Origin: Lacicoccus alkaliphilus DSM 16010
GTDB lineage: Bacteria; Bacillota; Bacilli; Staphylococcales; Salinicoccaceae
Direction of reading: 5' to 3'
NCBI RefSeq assembly: GCF_900142805.1
Contig: NZ_FRCF01000002.1
Span: forward strand, 1 to 64,000
DNA length: 64,000 bases
The number at the start of each line of letters is the position of its first letter. The stretch's first letter is position 1. A program made the translations under genes and the position numbers. Shown here one piece after another: positions 7,956 through 17,988 of this stretch. The notes under the pieces are model-generated. The model was not told the DNA's origin. It ran no database searches and saw only the letters and a list, made by a program, of their open reading frames with translations.

Positions 7956-8600
7956 ATGAATCAGGAAGAGATCATCAGTTCAGTCAAAGATTATGTCAAA
8001 GATTTTCACAAGGGAGATTCGACGGGACATGACTTCCATCATGTGATGAGGGTCTACAGGAATGCAATGCAGATACAGAAGAGTGCCGGCGGCGATGCGT
8101 TCATCATCAGGATTGCAAGCCTGCTCCATGACACGATAGATGATAAGCTGAATGGCAGCCAGGATGCGGTTGAAGATACAAGGCGCTACCTGCGGGATTT
8201 TTCAATGGAAGAAGCGGTGGTGGAGAGGATACTCTATGCCATGCAGGCGGTCTCCTACAAAGGCGGGAATAATGCATTCAAAGTGAGGAACATCGAGGAT
8301 GAAGTCGTCCAGGATGCGGACCGTCTGGATGCGATGGGGGCCATCGGGATTGCGAGGACATTCATATACGGCGGTGCTAAAAACCATGAAATATACGATC
8401 CCGGAGCCGGGGCGAGGGAAGATATGACACTAGAGGAATACCGCGAAGAAAATACGATGATCAACCATTTTCATGAAAAGCTTTTGAAGCTGAGGGACTT
8501 GATGCATACCGATGCGGCAAAAGAACTCGCCGCTGCACGTCATCAGTTCATGGAAGCGTACCTTGAGCAGTTCCATGCTGAATGGCAGGGGGAGCGCTGA
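7956..8600 (+). CDS. HD-domain phosphohydrolase (YpgQ/YedJ-like)
   Basis: A 214-residue HD-superfamily hydrolase. The metal-binding motifs are visible: H in GHDFHHVMRV, HD in SLLHDTIDD, and D in VQDADRLDAMGAIG followed by ARTFIYGG, the pattern of the YedJ/YpgQ group. The B. subtilis relative YpgQ acts as a nucleotide pyrophosphohydrolase, so nucleotide clean-up is a reasonable but unproven role. The ATG at 7956 follows CGGAGG by six bases; a TTG six bases earlier overlaps that site. Its stop codon abuts the end of the convergent maf gene, and no terminator fits between them. Confidence 0.88.
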   Translation: MNQEEIISSVKDYVKDFHKGDSTGHDFHHVMRVYRNAMQIQKSAGGDAFIIRIASLLHDTIDDKLNGSQDAVEDTRRYLRDFSMEEAVVERILYAMQAVSYKGGNNAFKVRNIEDEVVQDADRLDAMGAIGIARTFIYGGAKNHEIYDPGAGAREDMTLEEYREENTMINHFHEKLLKLRDLMHTDAAKELAAARHQFMEAYLEQFHAEWQGER

Positions 8601-9155
8601 TCACTCCCGCCATTCATTCAACGCACGCACGACTTCGGCGAGCGGCAGACCGACAACGGTGTTATAGTCACCGTGAATCTCCCTGACCAGCACAGCGCCC
8701 TGGCTTTGGATGCCGTAAGCCCCGGCTTTATCCAGATGATCGCCGTACTGCAAGTAACTGTCGATTTCTTCATCGGTCAATTCATAAAATGTCACATCGG
8801 TTTTTGAAATGATGAATTCTTCTTCATGCTGCGATCGGAGCATGCAGCCGGTTAAGACCTGGTGCGTCGCACCGCTCAAACTTCTGATCATTTCGCGTGC
8901 ATGGGCCAGATCCTTCGGCTTTTCGTATATGATCCCATCCTTTGAAACGACGGTGTCCGCTGTCAGGATGACTTCGGAATCATGTAATGCCGTGCTGTAT
9001 GACTTTAATTCCGAAAGCACCTTTACTTTTTCAACCGGGTCTGTTATGTTTACTCTTGATTCGTCTGTCTGCTGTTCGCGCAGTTCAAATTTTATATTGA
9101 CCTGATTCAGGAGATCCCTTCTGCGGGGCGAAGATGAAGCTAAAATCAATTTCAT
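8601..9155 (-). CDS. maf: Maf-type nucleoside triphosphate pyrophosphatase
   Basis: A 184-residue Maf/YhdE protein. Its hallmarks are the N-terminal phosphate loop LILASSSPRRRDLL, the metal-binding ILTADTVV, and KPKDLAHAREMIRSLSG. YhdE-type Maf enzymes hydrolyse dTTP and UTP (and modified forms) to the monophosphate, acting as house-cleaning enzymes; in Bacillus maf is linked to septum formation. It converges end to end with the HD hydrolase gene, another nucleotide-cleaning candidate, with no bases between the stop codons. Confidence 0.93.
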   Translation of the reverse strand: MKLILASSSPRRRDLLNQVNIKFELREQQTDESRVNITDPVEKVKVLSELKSYSTALHDSEVILTADTVVSKDGIIYEKPKDLAHAREMIRSLSGATHQVLTGCMLRSQHEEEFIISKTDVTFYELTDEEIDSYLQYGDHLDKAGAYGIQSQGAVLVREIHGDYNTVVGLPLAEVVRALNEWRE

Positions 9156-9273
9156 ATAAACATCCTTTTTTATTATATTATTACATATTTAAAGATCGCT
9201 CACATGTTCCAGGCGTCAGCCTTAATTGAGTGATACGATGTTTAATTGAACAGTGACTTGAGAGGTGGAAACG

Positions 9274-9630
9274 ATGAGAGTGGAACTCACTAAGTTCCGG
9301 GTGAAAGAAGGAAAAAGCAAACGCGTGGATGAATGGATCGAGTACATCCATGAAAACATGGATGATGTACTCCTGAACCTTGAAGGAGAGCGGATGTACG
9401 TCGAGACGATTTTCCGTGAAGCATTCAACAATGTCGAGTATTTATACTGGTACAGCGTCCAGGATGATCAGGCGGGTGACGACGACGGGCTCACATCACC
9501 TGAGATCGATAAAAGGCATCTCGAGTTTTTCGAAGAATGCATCGACCGGACTTTCCGCCCGGAGGACATGACAGCAGCTGTGACAATGATTCCATACCGC
9601 ATAAGAAAAGCGATGGAAAGTGCTGACTAG
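9274..9630 (+). CDS. DUF6176-like protein of unknown function
   Basis: A 118-residue soluble acidic protein beginning MRVELTKFRVKEGKSKRVDE. The pattern (a start strand, a helix with WIEYIHENMDDV, then METIFRE-like YVETIFREAF and a strand YLYWYSVQ) resembles dimeric alpha-beta barrel proteins of the DUF6176 type. I assign no function. The ATG at 9274 has AGAGGTGG upstream; a GTG at 9265 overlaps it. A terminator follows, so it is monocistronic. Confidence 0.75.
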   Translation: MRVELTKFRVKEGKSKRVDEWIEYIHENMDDVLLNLEGERMYVETIFREAFNNVEYLYWYSVQDDQAGDDDGLTSPEIDKRHLEFFEECIDRTFRPEDMTAAVTMIPYRIRKAMESAD

Positions 9631-9653
9631 AAATTCGAATAGTGATAAGTTAA

Positions 9654-9679
9654 GGGCAGACGAAAAGTCTGCTCTTTTT
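9654..9679 (+). terminator. terminator after the DUF6176-like gene
   Basis: Hairpin GGGCAGAC/GTCTGCTC with GAAAA loop followed by five T. Confidence 0.85.
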
Positions 9680-9699
9680 ATTTCGGGAGGGGGAGAACG

Positions 9700-10986
9700 A
9701 TGAATGAGAAGGTTTTAAAAAGTTTGAAGGCAGCAACTGAAGTATTTTGGAAAAATGAAGGATATATGGAATATGAAGCGGTGAAGCCGGGCAATGCATT
9801 CACTATGCAGGATATTGAAGCGGCGGAAGACAGGCTCCTTAAATTCGCGCCGCTCATCGAAAAGCTTTTTCCTGAGACGGAGGGGGACGCAGGCATCATC
9901 GAATCACCCGTCGAACGACCGGCCGGCATGCAGCAGTACCTTGACGAGGTGCATGGCTTGGAGTTGAAAGGCCGCCTGCATATAAAAAGGGATGATATAC
10001 TGCCGATTTCCGGATCGGTGAAAGCCCGTGGCGGGATATATGAAATACTGACGTTTGCCGAAATACTCGCGGCAGATCATGAGCTGATCGATGCGGGGGA
10101 GGACTATTCCCAATTCGCCGGGGGGCGTTTCAAAGAAGTGTTTTCCCGGTACACCATCGTCTGTGCCTCTACAGGCAACCTGGGTCTGAGCATCGGCATC
10201 ATGAGTGCCAAACTCGGGTTTAAAGTGAACATCCATATGTCCACTGATGCCAAGGAATGGAAAAAGAAGATGCTCCGTGAATATGGTGTAAACGTCATTG
10301 AGCATATGGATGATTACAGCCATGCTGTGACGGTAGGCAGGGAAGAAGCGATGAGGCGGGACGATTTTTATTTTGTGGATGATGAAGACTCGGTGACGCT
10401 GTTTCTTGGGTATGCGGTGAGTGCGCTGAGGCTGAAAGGCCAGCTCGTAGAAGCGGGCATCGAAGTCAGTGCTGAACATCCGTTATATGTTTACCTGCCG
10501 TGCGGCGTAGGCGGGGCGCCCGGCGGCATCACATTTGGTTTGAAGGAAGTCTTCGGTGGTCATGTACATCCTGTTTTTGCGGAGCCGACGCACTCGCCGT
10601 GCATGATGCTCGGGGTGATGAGCGGGCGCCATGATGAAATCTCCGTGCGTGATATCGGGCTTGATAATGTGACGATCGCAGACGGACTTGCGGTCGGACG
10701 GGCCTCAAAATTCATCGGCAAGACTGTGGAAAATATGATTGCCGGGTTCTACACCGTACAGGACGATGAGCTCTACAGGCTGCTGACGAAATTGTGGGAC
10801 GAGGAAAAGATGAAGCTTGAGCCGTCGGCACTTGCCGGCATGACCGGTGCCTACAGGCTGCAGGAGGCACTCCCGGATTTCCCTGCCGGTACCCATCTGG
10901 TGTGGTCGACGGGTGGAAACATGGTGCCGGATGAAGTGTGGCGGAAAGATTATGAAGCGGGGCAGGCGCTGCTTAAAGATGAGTGA
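9700..10986 (+). CDS. dsdA: D-serine ammonia-lyase
   Basis: DsdA of 428 residues (usual ~440) deaminates D-serine to pyruvate and ammonia with PLP. The PLP lysine lies at about residue 108 in ISGSVKARGG, the substrate loop is CASTGNLGLSIG, and the phosphate-binding loop is PCGVGGAPGG. The N-terminal DsdA helix region (KSLKAATEVFWKNEG) is present. No dsdX or dsdC lies next to it. The next gene downstream, after an imperfect repeat, is glycerate kinase, so the two could work in three-carbon metabolism, but co-transcription is not shown. Confidence 0.95.
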   Translation: MNEKVLKSLKAATEVFWKNEGYMEYEAVKPGNAFTMQDIEAAEDRLLKFAPLIEKLFPETEGDAGIIESPVERPAGMQQYLDEVHGLELKGRLHIKRDDILPISGSVKARGGIYEILTFAEILAADHELIDAGEDYSQFAGGRFKEVFSRYTIVCASTGNLGLSIGIMSAKLGFKVNIHMSTDAKEWKKKMLREYGVNVIEHMDDYSHAVTVGREEAMRRDDFYFVDDEDSVTLFLGYAVSALRLKGQLVEAGIEVSAEHPLYVYLPCGVGGAPGGITFGLKEVFGGHVHPVFAEPTHSPCMMLGVMSGRHDEISVRDIGLDNVTIADGLAVGRASKFIGKTVENMIAGFYTVQDDELYRLLTKLWDEEKMKLEPSALAGMTGAYRLQEALPDFPAGTHLVWSTGGNMVPDEVWRKDYEAGQALLKDE

Positions 10987-10995
10987 TTGAGGCTT

Positions 10996-11240
10996 TCCGG
11001 ATGGAAGCTTGCAAGAAGCTGAATCCGTCTGAAGTATGGTGGTGAAAACGGATAGAGACCGGTGTTATTTCTGCTCTGTCAGGATTTTCACACGAAAAAC
11101 GGAAGGCGCCTCAGGTTGAAGGGCAACTGTCCGGAATAATGTTCAATATTCGGATGGAAGCTGAAATTAGTGACGCTCTGTCAGGTTTTTCAAATAAAAA
11201 ACGGACAGAACCTGCATGTTTCAGGATGCTGTCCGGAAAT
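10996..11240 (+). repeat. imperfect direct repeat between dsdA and glycerate kinase
   Basis: Two degenerate copies share three blocks: CGGATGGAAGCT (10998 and 11151), GCTCTGTCAGG followed by TTTTCA and an A-run to ACGGA (11073 and 11175), and CTGTCCGGAA (11127 and 11229). The last two blocks are offset by exactly 102 bases; the first copy carries 51 extra bases between blocks one and two. The second copy can fold: CGGACAG at 11202 with CTGTCCG at 11229, and an inner CCTG/CAGG. No open reading frame or T-run accompanies it. Confidence 0.6.
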
Positions 11241-11258
11241 TAAAGCAGGGGGGATCAA

Positions 11259-12419
11259 ATGAAGTTTATTGCAGCGATGGACTCTTTCAAGGGGAGCCTG
11301 TCATCGCTTGAAGCGAACGAGGCTGTCAGAAAAGGGATAAAAACCATATTCGAAGATGCAGACATCCGCACTTTCCCCATGGCGGACGGCGGCGAGGGCA
11401 CGATTGATGCGCTGATCGACGGTCTCGGCGGGGAAATCAGATCAAGAGGAGTCAACGGCCCGCTTGGGGATCAAGTCAATGCCCGTTACGGCTTTGTGGA
11501 TAAAGAAAATCTCGCCGTCATCGAAATCGCTGAGGCATGCGGTTTGACACTGCTGAGCCGGGTCCGGCTGGACCCCGGGAAAGCGACGACATACGGCATC
11601 GGTGAGTTGATCAGTCATGCTTATGATGATGGTGCGAGGACATTCATCATCGGTCTTGGCGGCAGCGCGACGAATGACGGCGGCGTGGGAATGCTTCAGG
11701 CGATGGGTTATGACTTTCTTGATCAGGCCGGCAATCCGGTGGGGTTTGGCGGCGCTGCCCTTTCAAATATCCATAAAGTCATCAAAACAGAAGCGGCATT
11801 CAAATTCGATGACTGTAATTTCAGTGTGGCATGCGATGTGAATAATCCCCTTTATGGATCGAACGGCGCGACATATGTCTTCGGTCCCCAAAAGGGTGTG
11901 ACTGAGGAATCATTACCCGATTTGGATGATGCGATGAAGCATTATGCTGAAGTCACCGAAGCGCAGATGGGCATCGACATAGCATCGGTTGAAGGAGGCG
12001 GTGCCGCAGGAGGACTGGGTGCTGCATTTTACGGTTACCTGGATGCCCGACTCGAACCCGGGATCCGGCTGGTCATTGGTCTGCTTGATCTGGAGAGTGA
12101 GATTAAAGATGCAGACCTGGTCATCACCGGGGAAGGACGGCTGGATGCGCAGACTGCGATGGGCAAAGTCCCCTCAGGTATCGCAAAGACGGCTGAGAAA
12201 CACGAAGTGCCGGTCATTGCGTTCGGCGGCAGCGTCACGGATAGCGCCTATGAATTGACGGCGGATGAGATGAGCGCAATATTTTCCATCCAGCACACGC
12301 CGATGTCTCTCGAAGAGGCGATGGACAGCGGGCTCACCCGCTTCAATCTGGAGAAGACCGTGAGCCAGGTGATATCGGTGCTCGCGATGAATCATACAAA
12401 AAAATTCCCCGGCAATTAA
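11259..12419 (+). CDS. glxK: glycerate 2-kinase (GarK/GlxK family)
   Basis: A 386-residue glycerate kinase that phosphorylates D-glycerate to 2-phosphoglycerate, feeding lower glycolysis. Family landmarks: MDSFKGSLSSLEA at the start, FPMADGGEGTIDAL, the central GLGGSATNDGGVGML, and the C-terminal ITGEGRLDAQTAMGK. Length and motifs are intact. The stop codon lies inside the loop of the terminator hairpin at 12401, so the terminator doubles as the end of the coding region. Symbol choice between glxK and garK is not decided by sequence. Confidence 0.93.
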   Translation: MKFIAAMDSFKGSLSSLEANEAVRKGIKTIFEDADIRTFPMADGGEGTIDALIDGLGGEIRSRGVNGPLGDQVNARYGFVDKENLAVIEIAEACGLTLLSRVRLDPGKATTYGIGELISHAYDDGARTFIIGLGGSATNDGGVGMLQAMGYDFLDQAGNPVGFGGAALSNIHKVIKTEAAFKFDDCNFSVACDVNNPLYGSNGATYVFGPQKGVTEESLPDLDDAMKHYAEVTEAQMGIDIASVEGGGAAGGLGAAFYGYLDARLEPGIRLVIGLLDLESEIKDADLVITGEGRLDAQTAMGKVPSGIAKTAEKHEVPVIAFGGSVTDSAYELTADEMSAIFSIQHTPMSLEEAMDSGLTRFNLEKTVSQVISVLAMNHTKKFPGN

Positions 12420-12434
12420 AGCCGGGGAATTTTC
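12401..12434. terminator. bidirectional terminator between glxK and cadA
   Basis: Twelve-base-pair hairpin AAATTCCCCGGC/GCCGGGGAATTT with A-run on one side and T-run on the other; the glxK stop is in its loop and the cadA stop is at its far edge. Confidence 0.88.
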
Positions 12435-14652
12435 ATCTTTCGGCCCTCAATATTTCGGGCTGGGGATTTTTATTCAACTGCTCATCTGAATCTTCATCTT
12501 CTTTCACACGCATGAGCCTCATTCCATTGAGTGCGACTAAAATAGTGGCGCCCATGTCCGAAAGGATGGCGATCCAGAGTGTCAGCCATCCGGGGATGAC
12601 CAGCAGCAGGGCAATCAGCTTGATGCCGATGGCAAAAGCGATATTCGCTTTGATGATGTTCAAAGTTTTCCGGCTGAGCTTAATGGTGAACGGCAGTTTC
12701 TTCAGATCATCACCCATTAAGGCGACATCCGCCGTTTCAAGGGCTGTATCGGTGCCGGCGCCGCCCATGGCAATGCCGACTGTGGAAGCGGCCAGTGCAG
12801 GCGCATCGTTGACGCCGTCTCCAACCATCCCCACATGCTCATATTCGGATTTCAACTGCCTGATCACTTCCAGCTTATCCTGGGGCAGCAGTTCGTATTG
12901 AACATCACTCACGCCGACATGGCCACCGATTGCACTGGCAGTATCACGGTTATCGCCAGTCAGCATCACGCTCTTTTTAATACCGGCATCATGCAGCTTC
13001 CGAATCACTGCCCTGCTTGATTCGCGTACCTCATCTGCAACCGCAATGATTGCCTGGAGGGTGTCCCCGGTGCCTGCAATCATGACCGTCTTCCCTTGCT
13101 CCTGAAGCGCTTTGACATCCCTTTCGATCTTATCGGAGAAAGCGGGCGGCTGTATTTCCTTAAATAACGCCATGTTACCGATATAATACGTCTCACCATT
13201 GATCATGCCGCGTATCCCTTTTCCTGTAATGGAAGAAAAATTTTCCACAGTGAGAGACGAGTAAGAAACGTTCTCTGTGTCCGCTTCCTTGACGATGGCT
13301 GAAGCCAAAGGGTGCTGGGAGCGGGATTCCAGTACTGAGATGATGGCCAGCATTTCTTTTTCATCCGCATCATCATTTATCAGTCGGTAATCCGTCACGA
13401 TCGGCACGCCTTTAGTGAGTGTGCCTGTTTTATCAAAGGCGATGGCCTTCAATCCGCCCAACTGTTCGAGATGGACACCGCCCTTTATAAGGATTCCTTT
13501 TTTGGCGGCATTTCCAATTGCGGAAACGATGGATATCGGTGTGGAAATCACCAATGCACACGGGCAGCCGACGACGAGGACAGCAAGCCCCTGGTAGACC
13601 CACACCGACCAGCCGGCTCCGAAGAATAATGGTGGCACTATCGCCACCAGCACTGCGACACCCATGATTGCGGGTGTGTAGTATTTTGCGAATTTATCAA
13701 TGAAGGCCTGGGCGGGTGCGCGTTCCCCCTGGGCTTCTTCAACCAGGTGGACAATTTTGGCGATCGTCGTATCCTCGACCAATTTGGTGATTTTGACTTC
13801 CAGCAGGCCTTCTTCGTTCAGGGTGCCTGCAAACACTTCGTCCTCCACCGATTTTTCAACCGGGACCGACTCGCCTGTGATGGCTGCCTGGTTGACGGCA
13901 GAGTATCCATCGACGATCACGCCATCCATTGCGATTTTCTGTCCCGGCTTGACGACCATGATGTCACCGACTTCAATATCATTGACGTGAACCTTCATTT
14001 CCTGTCCGTTCCGCTTGATGAGTGCCTCTTTAGGCGCGATGTTCATAAGTGAACTGATGGACTGCCTTGCACGTTCCATCGAGAACCGTTCCAAAGCATC
14101 ACTGATGGCGAAGAGGATGACGACGATCGCCACCTCAGCCCATTCCCCAATGATGACACCGCCGATGACCGCCACTGTCATGAGGGTTCTCATATCAAAC
14201 TCCAACCGGGCGAGGTTCTTAAGCCCTGTCTTCAGCATTGAAGCCCCGCCGACGAGCATTGAAGCGATGAACAGCAGCGGTGTGAGGATATTGTCATTGC
14301 CATTCACAAACATGGAAATGAAGCCGAAGATCAGGAATGCCAGCGAGTAGAGCAGGGTGCTGTGTTTTTTATGAAACGGGACAGGTGTTCCCTCTTCCTG
14401 TATGTTTTCTTTGCGGATTTTCTCAGGCACCACCTTGAGGTTTTCAAACGCACCTGCTTCTTCGAGTTCTTCAATGGTCGCATTCCCGTAGACCGAGATT
14501 TTGGAAGCGCCAAAATTCACTTTCGCATCACGGACTGCGGGTAATTTCCTGACATTACCTTCAAACTTGCCTGCACAGTTTGCACAGGAGAATCCTTCGA
14601 CACGGTAGACGCTTTTTTCCTCCTCAGTCAGCTCTGCAATTCCCTCAGGCAT
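12433..14652 (-). CDS. cadA: CadA-type heavy-metal (Cd/Zn/Pb) exporting P1B ATPase
   Basis: A 739-residue membrane ATPase that exports divalent soft metals. Domain order: an N-terminal metal-binding HMA domain with FSCANC (Cys about 23 and 26), eight membrane segments, the actuator motif [13 protein letters not shown], the ion-site CPC in [11 protein letters not shown], the phosphorylation site DKTGTLTKG, and the hinge [16 protein letters not shown] plus the following context fits Cd/Zn/Pb transporters. Its start overlaps the end of cadC by eight bases, so the pair is one operon and translationally coupled. It is regulated through the CadC operators at 15026-15091. Confidence 0.95.
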   Translation of the reverse strand: MPEGIAELTEEEKSVYRVEGFSCANCAGKFEGNVRKLPAVRDAKVNFGASKISVYGNATIEELEEAGAFENLKVVPEKIRKENIQEEGTPVPFHKKHSTLLYSLAFLIFGFISMFVNGNDNILTPLLFIASMLVGGASMLKTGLKNLARLEFDMRTLMTVAVIGGVIIGEWAEVAIVVILFAISDALERFSMERARQSISSLMNIAPKEALIKRNGQEMKVHVNDIEVGDIMVVKPGQKIAMDGVIVDGYSAVNQAAITGESVPVEKSVEDEVFAGTLNEEGLLEVKITKLVEDTTIAKIVHLVEEAQGERAPAQAFIDKFAKYYTPAIMGVAVLVAIVPPLFFGAGWSVWVYQGLAVLVVGCPCALVISTPISIVSAIGNAAKKGILIKGGVHLEQLGGLKAIAFDKTGTLTKGVPIVTDYRLINDDADEKEMLAIISVLESRSQHPLASAIVKEADTENVSYSSLTVENFSSITGKGIRGMINGETYYIGNMALFKEIQPPAFSDKIERDVKALQEQGKTVMIAGTGDTLQAIIAVADEVRESSRAVIRKLHDAGIKKSVMLTGDNRDTASAIGGHVGVSDVQYELLPQDKLEVIRQLKSEYEHVGMVGDGVNDAPALAASTVGIAMGGAGTDTALETADVALMGDDLKKLPFTIKLSRKTLNIIKANIAFAIGIKLIALLLVIPGWLTLWIAILSDMGATILVALNGMRLMRVKEDEDSDEQLNKNPQPEILRAER

Positions 14653-15013
14653 TGGCGGTCACTTCTTTCCTATGTATTAGAGCAATCATCATGATCTGCC
14701 TGACATGGTCATCTTCAATTGAATAAAAGGCGAGTTTGCCTTCTTTCCTGAAAGTGACGATGCCCTGTTTGTAGAGGGTCCGCAGATGATGGGAGGCGTT
14801 GGCCACCGTCACGCCGAGAATATTTGCGATATCGCAGACACATAACTCCGCCTCCTGGCACAGGGCGTAGGTGATCTTCGCCCTGTTCACATCCGCGATG
14901 GATTTGAGCATTTGCGAGACACCTGAAATATCAACGGTTTCCAAATCTTCCTGTATGCGGTTGACCTTCTGTTCGTCATAACAAAAAATTTCACAAGCAT
15001 CTTTACTGCCCAT
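14645..15013 (-). CDS. cadC: CadC-type ArsR-family metal-responsive repressor
   Basis: A 122-residue ArsR/SmtB repressor, the same length as classical CadC. It has the N-terminal cysteine segment ([11 protein letters not shown]), the winged helix with the metal site ELCVCDI in the recognition region, and [22 protein letters not shown]. Binding of Cd, Pb or Zn should release it from the operator. The ATG at 15013 follows GAGAGGTG; the longer frame from 15073 lacks a ribosome binding site and would run through the operator. It heads the cadCA operon and is divergent from copYB. Confidence 0.94.
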   Translation of the reverse strand: MGSKDACEIFCYDEQKVNRIQEDLETVDISGVSQMLKSIADVNRAKITYALCQEAELCVCDIANILGVTVANASHHLRTLYKQGIVTFRKEGKLAFYSIEDDHVRQIMMIALIHRKEVTANA

Positions 15014-15025
15014 AATGCACCTCTC

Positions 15026-15091
15026 ATTCAAGTATTCATTTGAATATAGTATAATACACCTAACCTTCTTCATTCAAGCTGATATTTGAAT
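15026..15091 (-). promoter_or_regulatory. cadCA promoter with two CadC operators
   Basis: Minus-strand promoter: TTGAAT (15077-15072), 18 bases, TATACT (15053-15048). Two palindromes of identical 6-8-6 form, ATTCAA-N8-TTGAAT, lie at 15026-15045 (just after the transcription start) and 15072-15091 (over the -35). They resemble the known cad operator, which also contains TTCAAAT/TTTGAAT arms. Confidence 0.82.
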
Positions 15092-15122
15092 GGTGAAATA
15101 AAGCGCGGTCTTAAAGGCAGGC

Positions 15123-15179
15123 TTGACATTTTTTGATTACAGGTATAAACTATAGTTAATAAGATTACAATTGTAATCT
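15123..15179 (+). promoter_or_regulatory. copYB promoter with cop boxes
   Basis: TTGACA at 15123-15128 and, after 17 bases, TAAACT at 15146. A perfect cop box TACAATTGTA at 15166-15175 sits inside the 18-base palindrome 15162-15179, and a near match TACAGGTATA lies at 15138-15147 inside the promoter. CopY repressors are known to bind TACANNTGTA, often at two sites. Confidence 0.85.
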
Positions 15180-15195
15180 ATAGGAGGGATGAAAG

Positions 15196-15633
15196 ATGAA
15201 TCGACACGATTTCAAAATCACAGCTTCCGAATGGGAAGTCATGCGCACCGTCTGGGCACAGGGGCAGGTGACCAGCAGGATGATTATAGAAGTGCTGCAG
15301 CGAAAAAAAGAGTGGGGTGCAGCCACAATTAAAACCTTTATCGGAAGGCTCGTTAAAAAAGGGATGCTTACGACGGAAAAAGAAGGAAAGAAATTTTTGT
15401 ATTCTGCGACTATCGGTGAGGATGAATTCATCAGGAAAACTTTGGATGAAATATTCGAAAATATTTGTGATAAGGATAATGGGCGTACGATTGCAGCCCT
15501 GATTGAAAAATCGCTTTTGAGTCATGAAGATATAGACCGGCTGGAAAGAATGTTGGAGATGAAGAAAAAAGAGGCTGTGGAAGAAGTGCCGTGCAGCTGT
15601 ACACCAGGACAGTGCAGATGCGAAGTTTCATAA
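15196..15633 (+). CDS. copY: CopY-family copper-responsive repressor
   Basis: A 145-residue BlaI/MecI-type winged-helix repressor. The N-terminal ~70 residues are the DNA-binding domain (ITASEWEVMRTVWAQG, TIKTFIGRLVKKG), and the C-terminus ends with the metal site CSCTPGQCRC, two CxC pairs, as in CopY/TcrY. Copper displaces zinc at this site and releases DNA. RBS TAGGAGGG precedes the ATG. The two cop boxes upstream and copB downstream fit regulation of copper export. Confidence 0.95.
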   Translation: MNRHDFKITASEWEVMRTVWAQGQVTSRMIIEVLQRKKEWGAATIKTFIGRLVKKGMLTTEKEGKKFLYSATIGEDEFIRKTLDEIFENICDKDNGRTIAALIEKSLLSHEDIDRLERMLEMKKKEAVEEVPCSCTPGQCRCEVS

Positions 15634-15689
15634 TTTTTTTAAATATAATAATACCCCTACTGGGTATATATCAGGAATGAGGGATGAAC

Positions 15690-17816
15690 ATGCCAGAACA
15701 TGATCACAAACATCACCGTCACCATGAAAATGATCATCATGATAACCACAACGCTCATGACCACCATGAAGAACACGATACTGCTGATGACCAAGTCGGC
15801 CATGCCGCTCATGATGATCAGATCGAGCACACCACCCATGAGGGTCACCACACGCACCATCATCATGGAGATTTCAAGAAGAAATTCTTCGTATCACTGA
15901 TTTTCGCAGTGCCGATCATTTTCCTTGCTCCAATGATGGGGATTGAACTTCCGTTCCAATTTACGTTCCCCGGCTCTGACTGGCTGGTACTGGTGCTTGC
16001 AACAATCCTTTACTTCTACGGCGGCCAGCCTTTCATAAGTGGTGCAAAGGAAGAGTTGAAAGCCCGTAAACCGGGCATGATGACGCTGATCACCATGGGC
16101 ATTTCCGTTGCATATTTCTACAGCCTGTATGCATTCTATATGAATCATTTCGGGGCCCCGGATGCCCATACGATGGATTTCTTCTGGGAGCTGGCAACTT
16201 TGATCATCATCATGCTGCTGGGCCACTGGATTGAGATGAATGCTGTGGGCAAGGCAGGGGATGCACTCAAAAAAATGGCGGAACTGCTTCCGAGCACTGC
16301 CGTGATCGTTGAAGAGGACGGCAGTACGAGGGAAGTCGAACTTTCCGAAGTGAATGAAGGTGACGTCGTACAGGTGAACGCAGGGGATAATATTCCGACT
16401 GACGGTATCATCATCACCGGCCGCACTTCGGTGGATGAGTCACTTGTTACAGGAGAATCACGGAATGTCGAGAAGGCGGTCGATGATTCTGTCATCGGCG
16501 GTTCGGTGAACGGGTCCGGCACCATTAACGTAAAAGTGACGGGTACCGGGGAGAGCAGTTATCTGTCGCAGGTCATGGGGCTTGTGAGCCGGGCTCAAAG
16601 TGATAAGTCGCGCGCCGAACTGCTGGCCAACAGGATTGCAGGGTATTTATTCTACTTCGCACTCAGTGTAGGCCTGGTTTCATTCGTTGTATGGATGATG
16701 ATTGCAAGTGATATGGATTTCGCCCTTGAGAGGCTGGTGACGGTACTGGTCATCGCATGTCCACATGCGCTTGGGCTTGCAATTCCACTTGTCACTGCAC
16801 GGTCAACTTCCATTGGTGCAAGAAACGGTCTGATTGTGAAGAACCGTGAATCCCTTGAAACGGCCAGGAAGCTGGACGTCGTCATGATGGATAAGACAGG
16901 CACGCTCACAGAAGGCAACTTCGCAGTGAACCACTTCGAAAGCTTCAATGATCAGCATTCTGATGAAGAAATATTGGGATTCATAGCAGCGATGGAGAAA
17001 AGTTCGAGCCATCCGCTGGCATTGGGCATACTGGATAAGGCAGCAGAAAAAGGCATCGACATCCCGCAGGCGGAAGATATCAACAATATCCCCGGCATCG
17101 GACTGGAAGGTAGAATTGCCGGCAAGGATATGAAGATCACCAGTGTCTCCTATCTCGATAATAACGGCATAAATTATGACAGGGCACAGTTTGAATCCCT
17201 TGCAGGCAGCGGAAATTCAGTCAGCTTCCTGGTCATTGAGGGTGAAAACAGCGGCATCGTCGCACAGGGCGACCAGATCAAATCAAGCTCCAAAGGTATG
17301 GTCAAAGATCTGCTTGACCGCGGCATCGAACCGGTCATGCTGACAGGAGACAACAGGCAGGTGGCCGAAGCGGTCGCAGAAGAGCTGGGCATCAGTACGG
17401 TACACGCACAGATGATGCCTGAAGATAAAGAGGAAATGATAAAAACGTATCAAAATGAGGGGAAGAAAGTGATGATGGTCGGGGACGGCCTCAATGATGC
17501 GCCAAGTCTCGTACGGGCGGACATCGGGGTGGCAATCGGTGCCGGTACGGATGTCGCGGTTGAATCCGGCGACGTCATACTGGTCAAGAGTGAACCGTCG
17601 GATATCATGAACTTCCTGTCATTGTCTGAGAGGACGATGAAGAAGACAGTGCAGAACCTGTGGCTCGGGGCAGGGTATAATATACTGGCAGTCCCGCTTG
17701 CAGCAGGTGTGCTCGCTGGAGCCGGCCTCATCCTCTCACCGGCCGTCGGTGCCATACTGATGTCGATCAGCACAGTCGTTGTTGCGCTGAATGCAATGAC
17801 GCTGAGGTTGGACTGA
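15690..17816 (+). CDS. copB: CopB-type copper-exporting P1B ATPase
   Basis: A 708-residue P1B-ATPase with a long histidine-rich N-terminal tail (about 55 residues with many HH pairs) in place of an HMA domain. It has the ion-site CPH motif in [18 protein letters not shown] in the actuator, DKTGTLTEG, and [19 protein letters not shown] with a His-rich tail is characteristic of CopB-type (Cu) exporters. The ATG at 15690 lies six bases after GAGGG; an ATG at 15684 touches that site. It is in an operon with copY; no copZ chaperone or CopA is next to it. Confidence 0.94.
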   Translation: MPEHDHKHHRHHENDHHDNHNAHDHHEEHDTADDQVGHAAHDDQIEHTTHEGHHTHHHHGDFKKKFFVSLIFAVPIIFLAPMMGIELPFQFTFPGSDWLVLVLATILYFYGGQPFISGAKEELKARKPGMMTLITMGISVAYFYSLYAFYMNHFGAPDAHTMDFFWELATLIIIMLLGHWIEMNAVGKAGDALKKMAELLPSTAVIVEEDGSTREVELSEVNEGDVVQVNAGDNIPTDGIIITGRTSVDESLVTGESRNVEKAVDDSVIGGSVNGSGTINVKVTGTGESSYLSQVMGLVSRAQSDKSRAELLANRIAGYLFYFALSVGLVSFVVWMMIASDMDFALERLVTVLVIACPHALGLAIPLVTARSTSIGARNGLIVKNRESLETARKLDVVMMDKTGTLTEGNFAVNHFESFNDQHSDEEILGFIAAMEKSSSHPLALGILDKAAEKGIDIPQAEDINNIPGIGLEGRIAGKDMKITSVSYLDNNGINYDRAQFESLAGSGNSVSFLVIEGENSGIVAQGDQIKSSSKGMVKDLLDRGIEPVMLTGDNRQVAEAVAEELGISTVHAQMMPEDKEEMIKTYQNEGKKVMMVGDGLNDAPSLVRADIGVAIGAGTDVAVESGDVILVKSEPSDIMNFLSLSERTMKKTVQNLWLGAGYNILAVPLAAGVLAGAGLILSPAVGAILMSISTVVVALNAMTLRLD

Positions 17817-17823
17817 TTAATTT

Positions 17824-17864
17824 AAACAGGTCTCAGGCCGAATCGGTTTGAGAACTGTTTTTTT
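17824..17864 (+). terminator. terminator of copYB
   Basis: Hairpin with outer stem AAACAG/CTGTTT and inner TCTCA/TGAGA, followed by a T-run. Confidence 0.8.
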
Positions 17865-17988
17865 ATGTTTTTTGAACCCGGGAAATCCCGCTGATATGTT
17901 ATAATGATAGGCATTAAAAACCATAAAGAAACCATTATAAATTACATATCATATATGGAATTCATATTGAAGGGAGGGGAAAATAATC

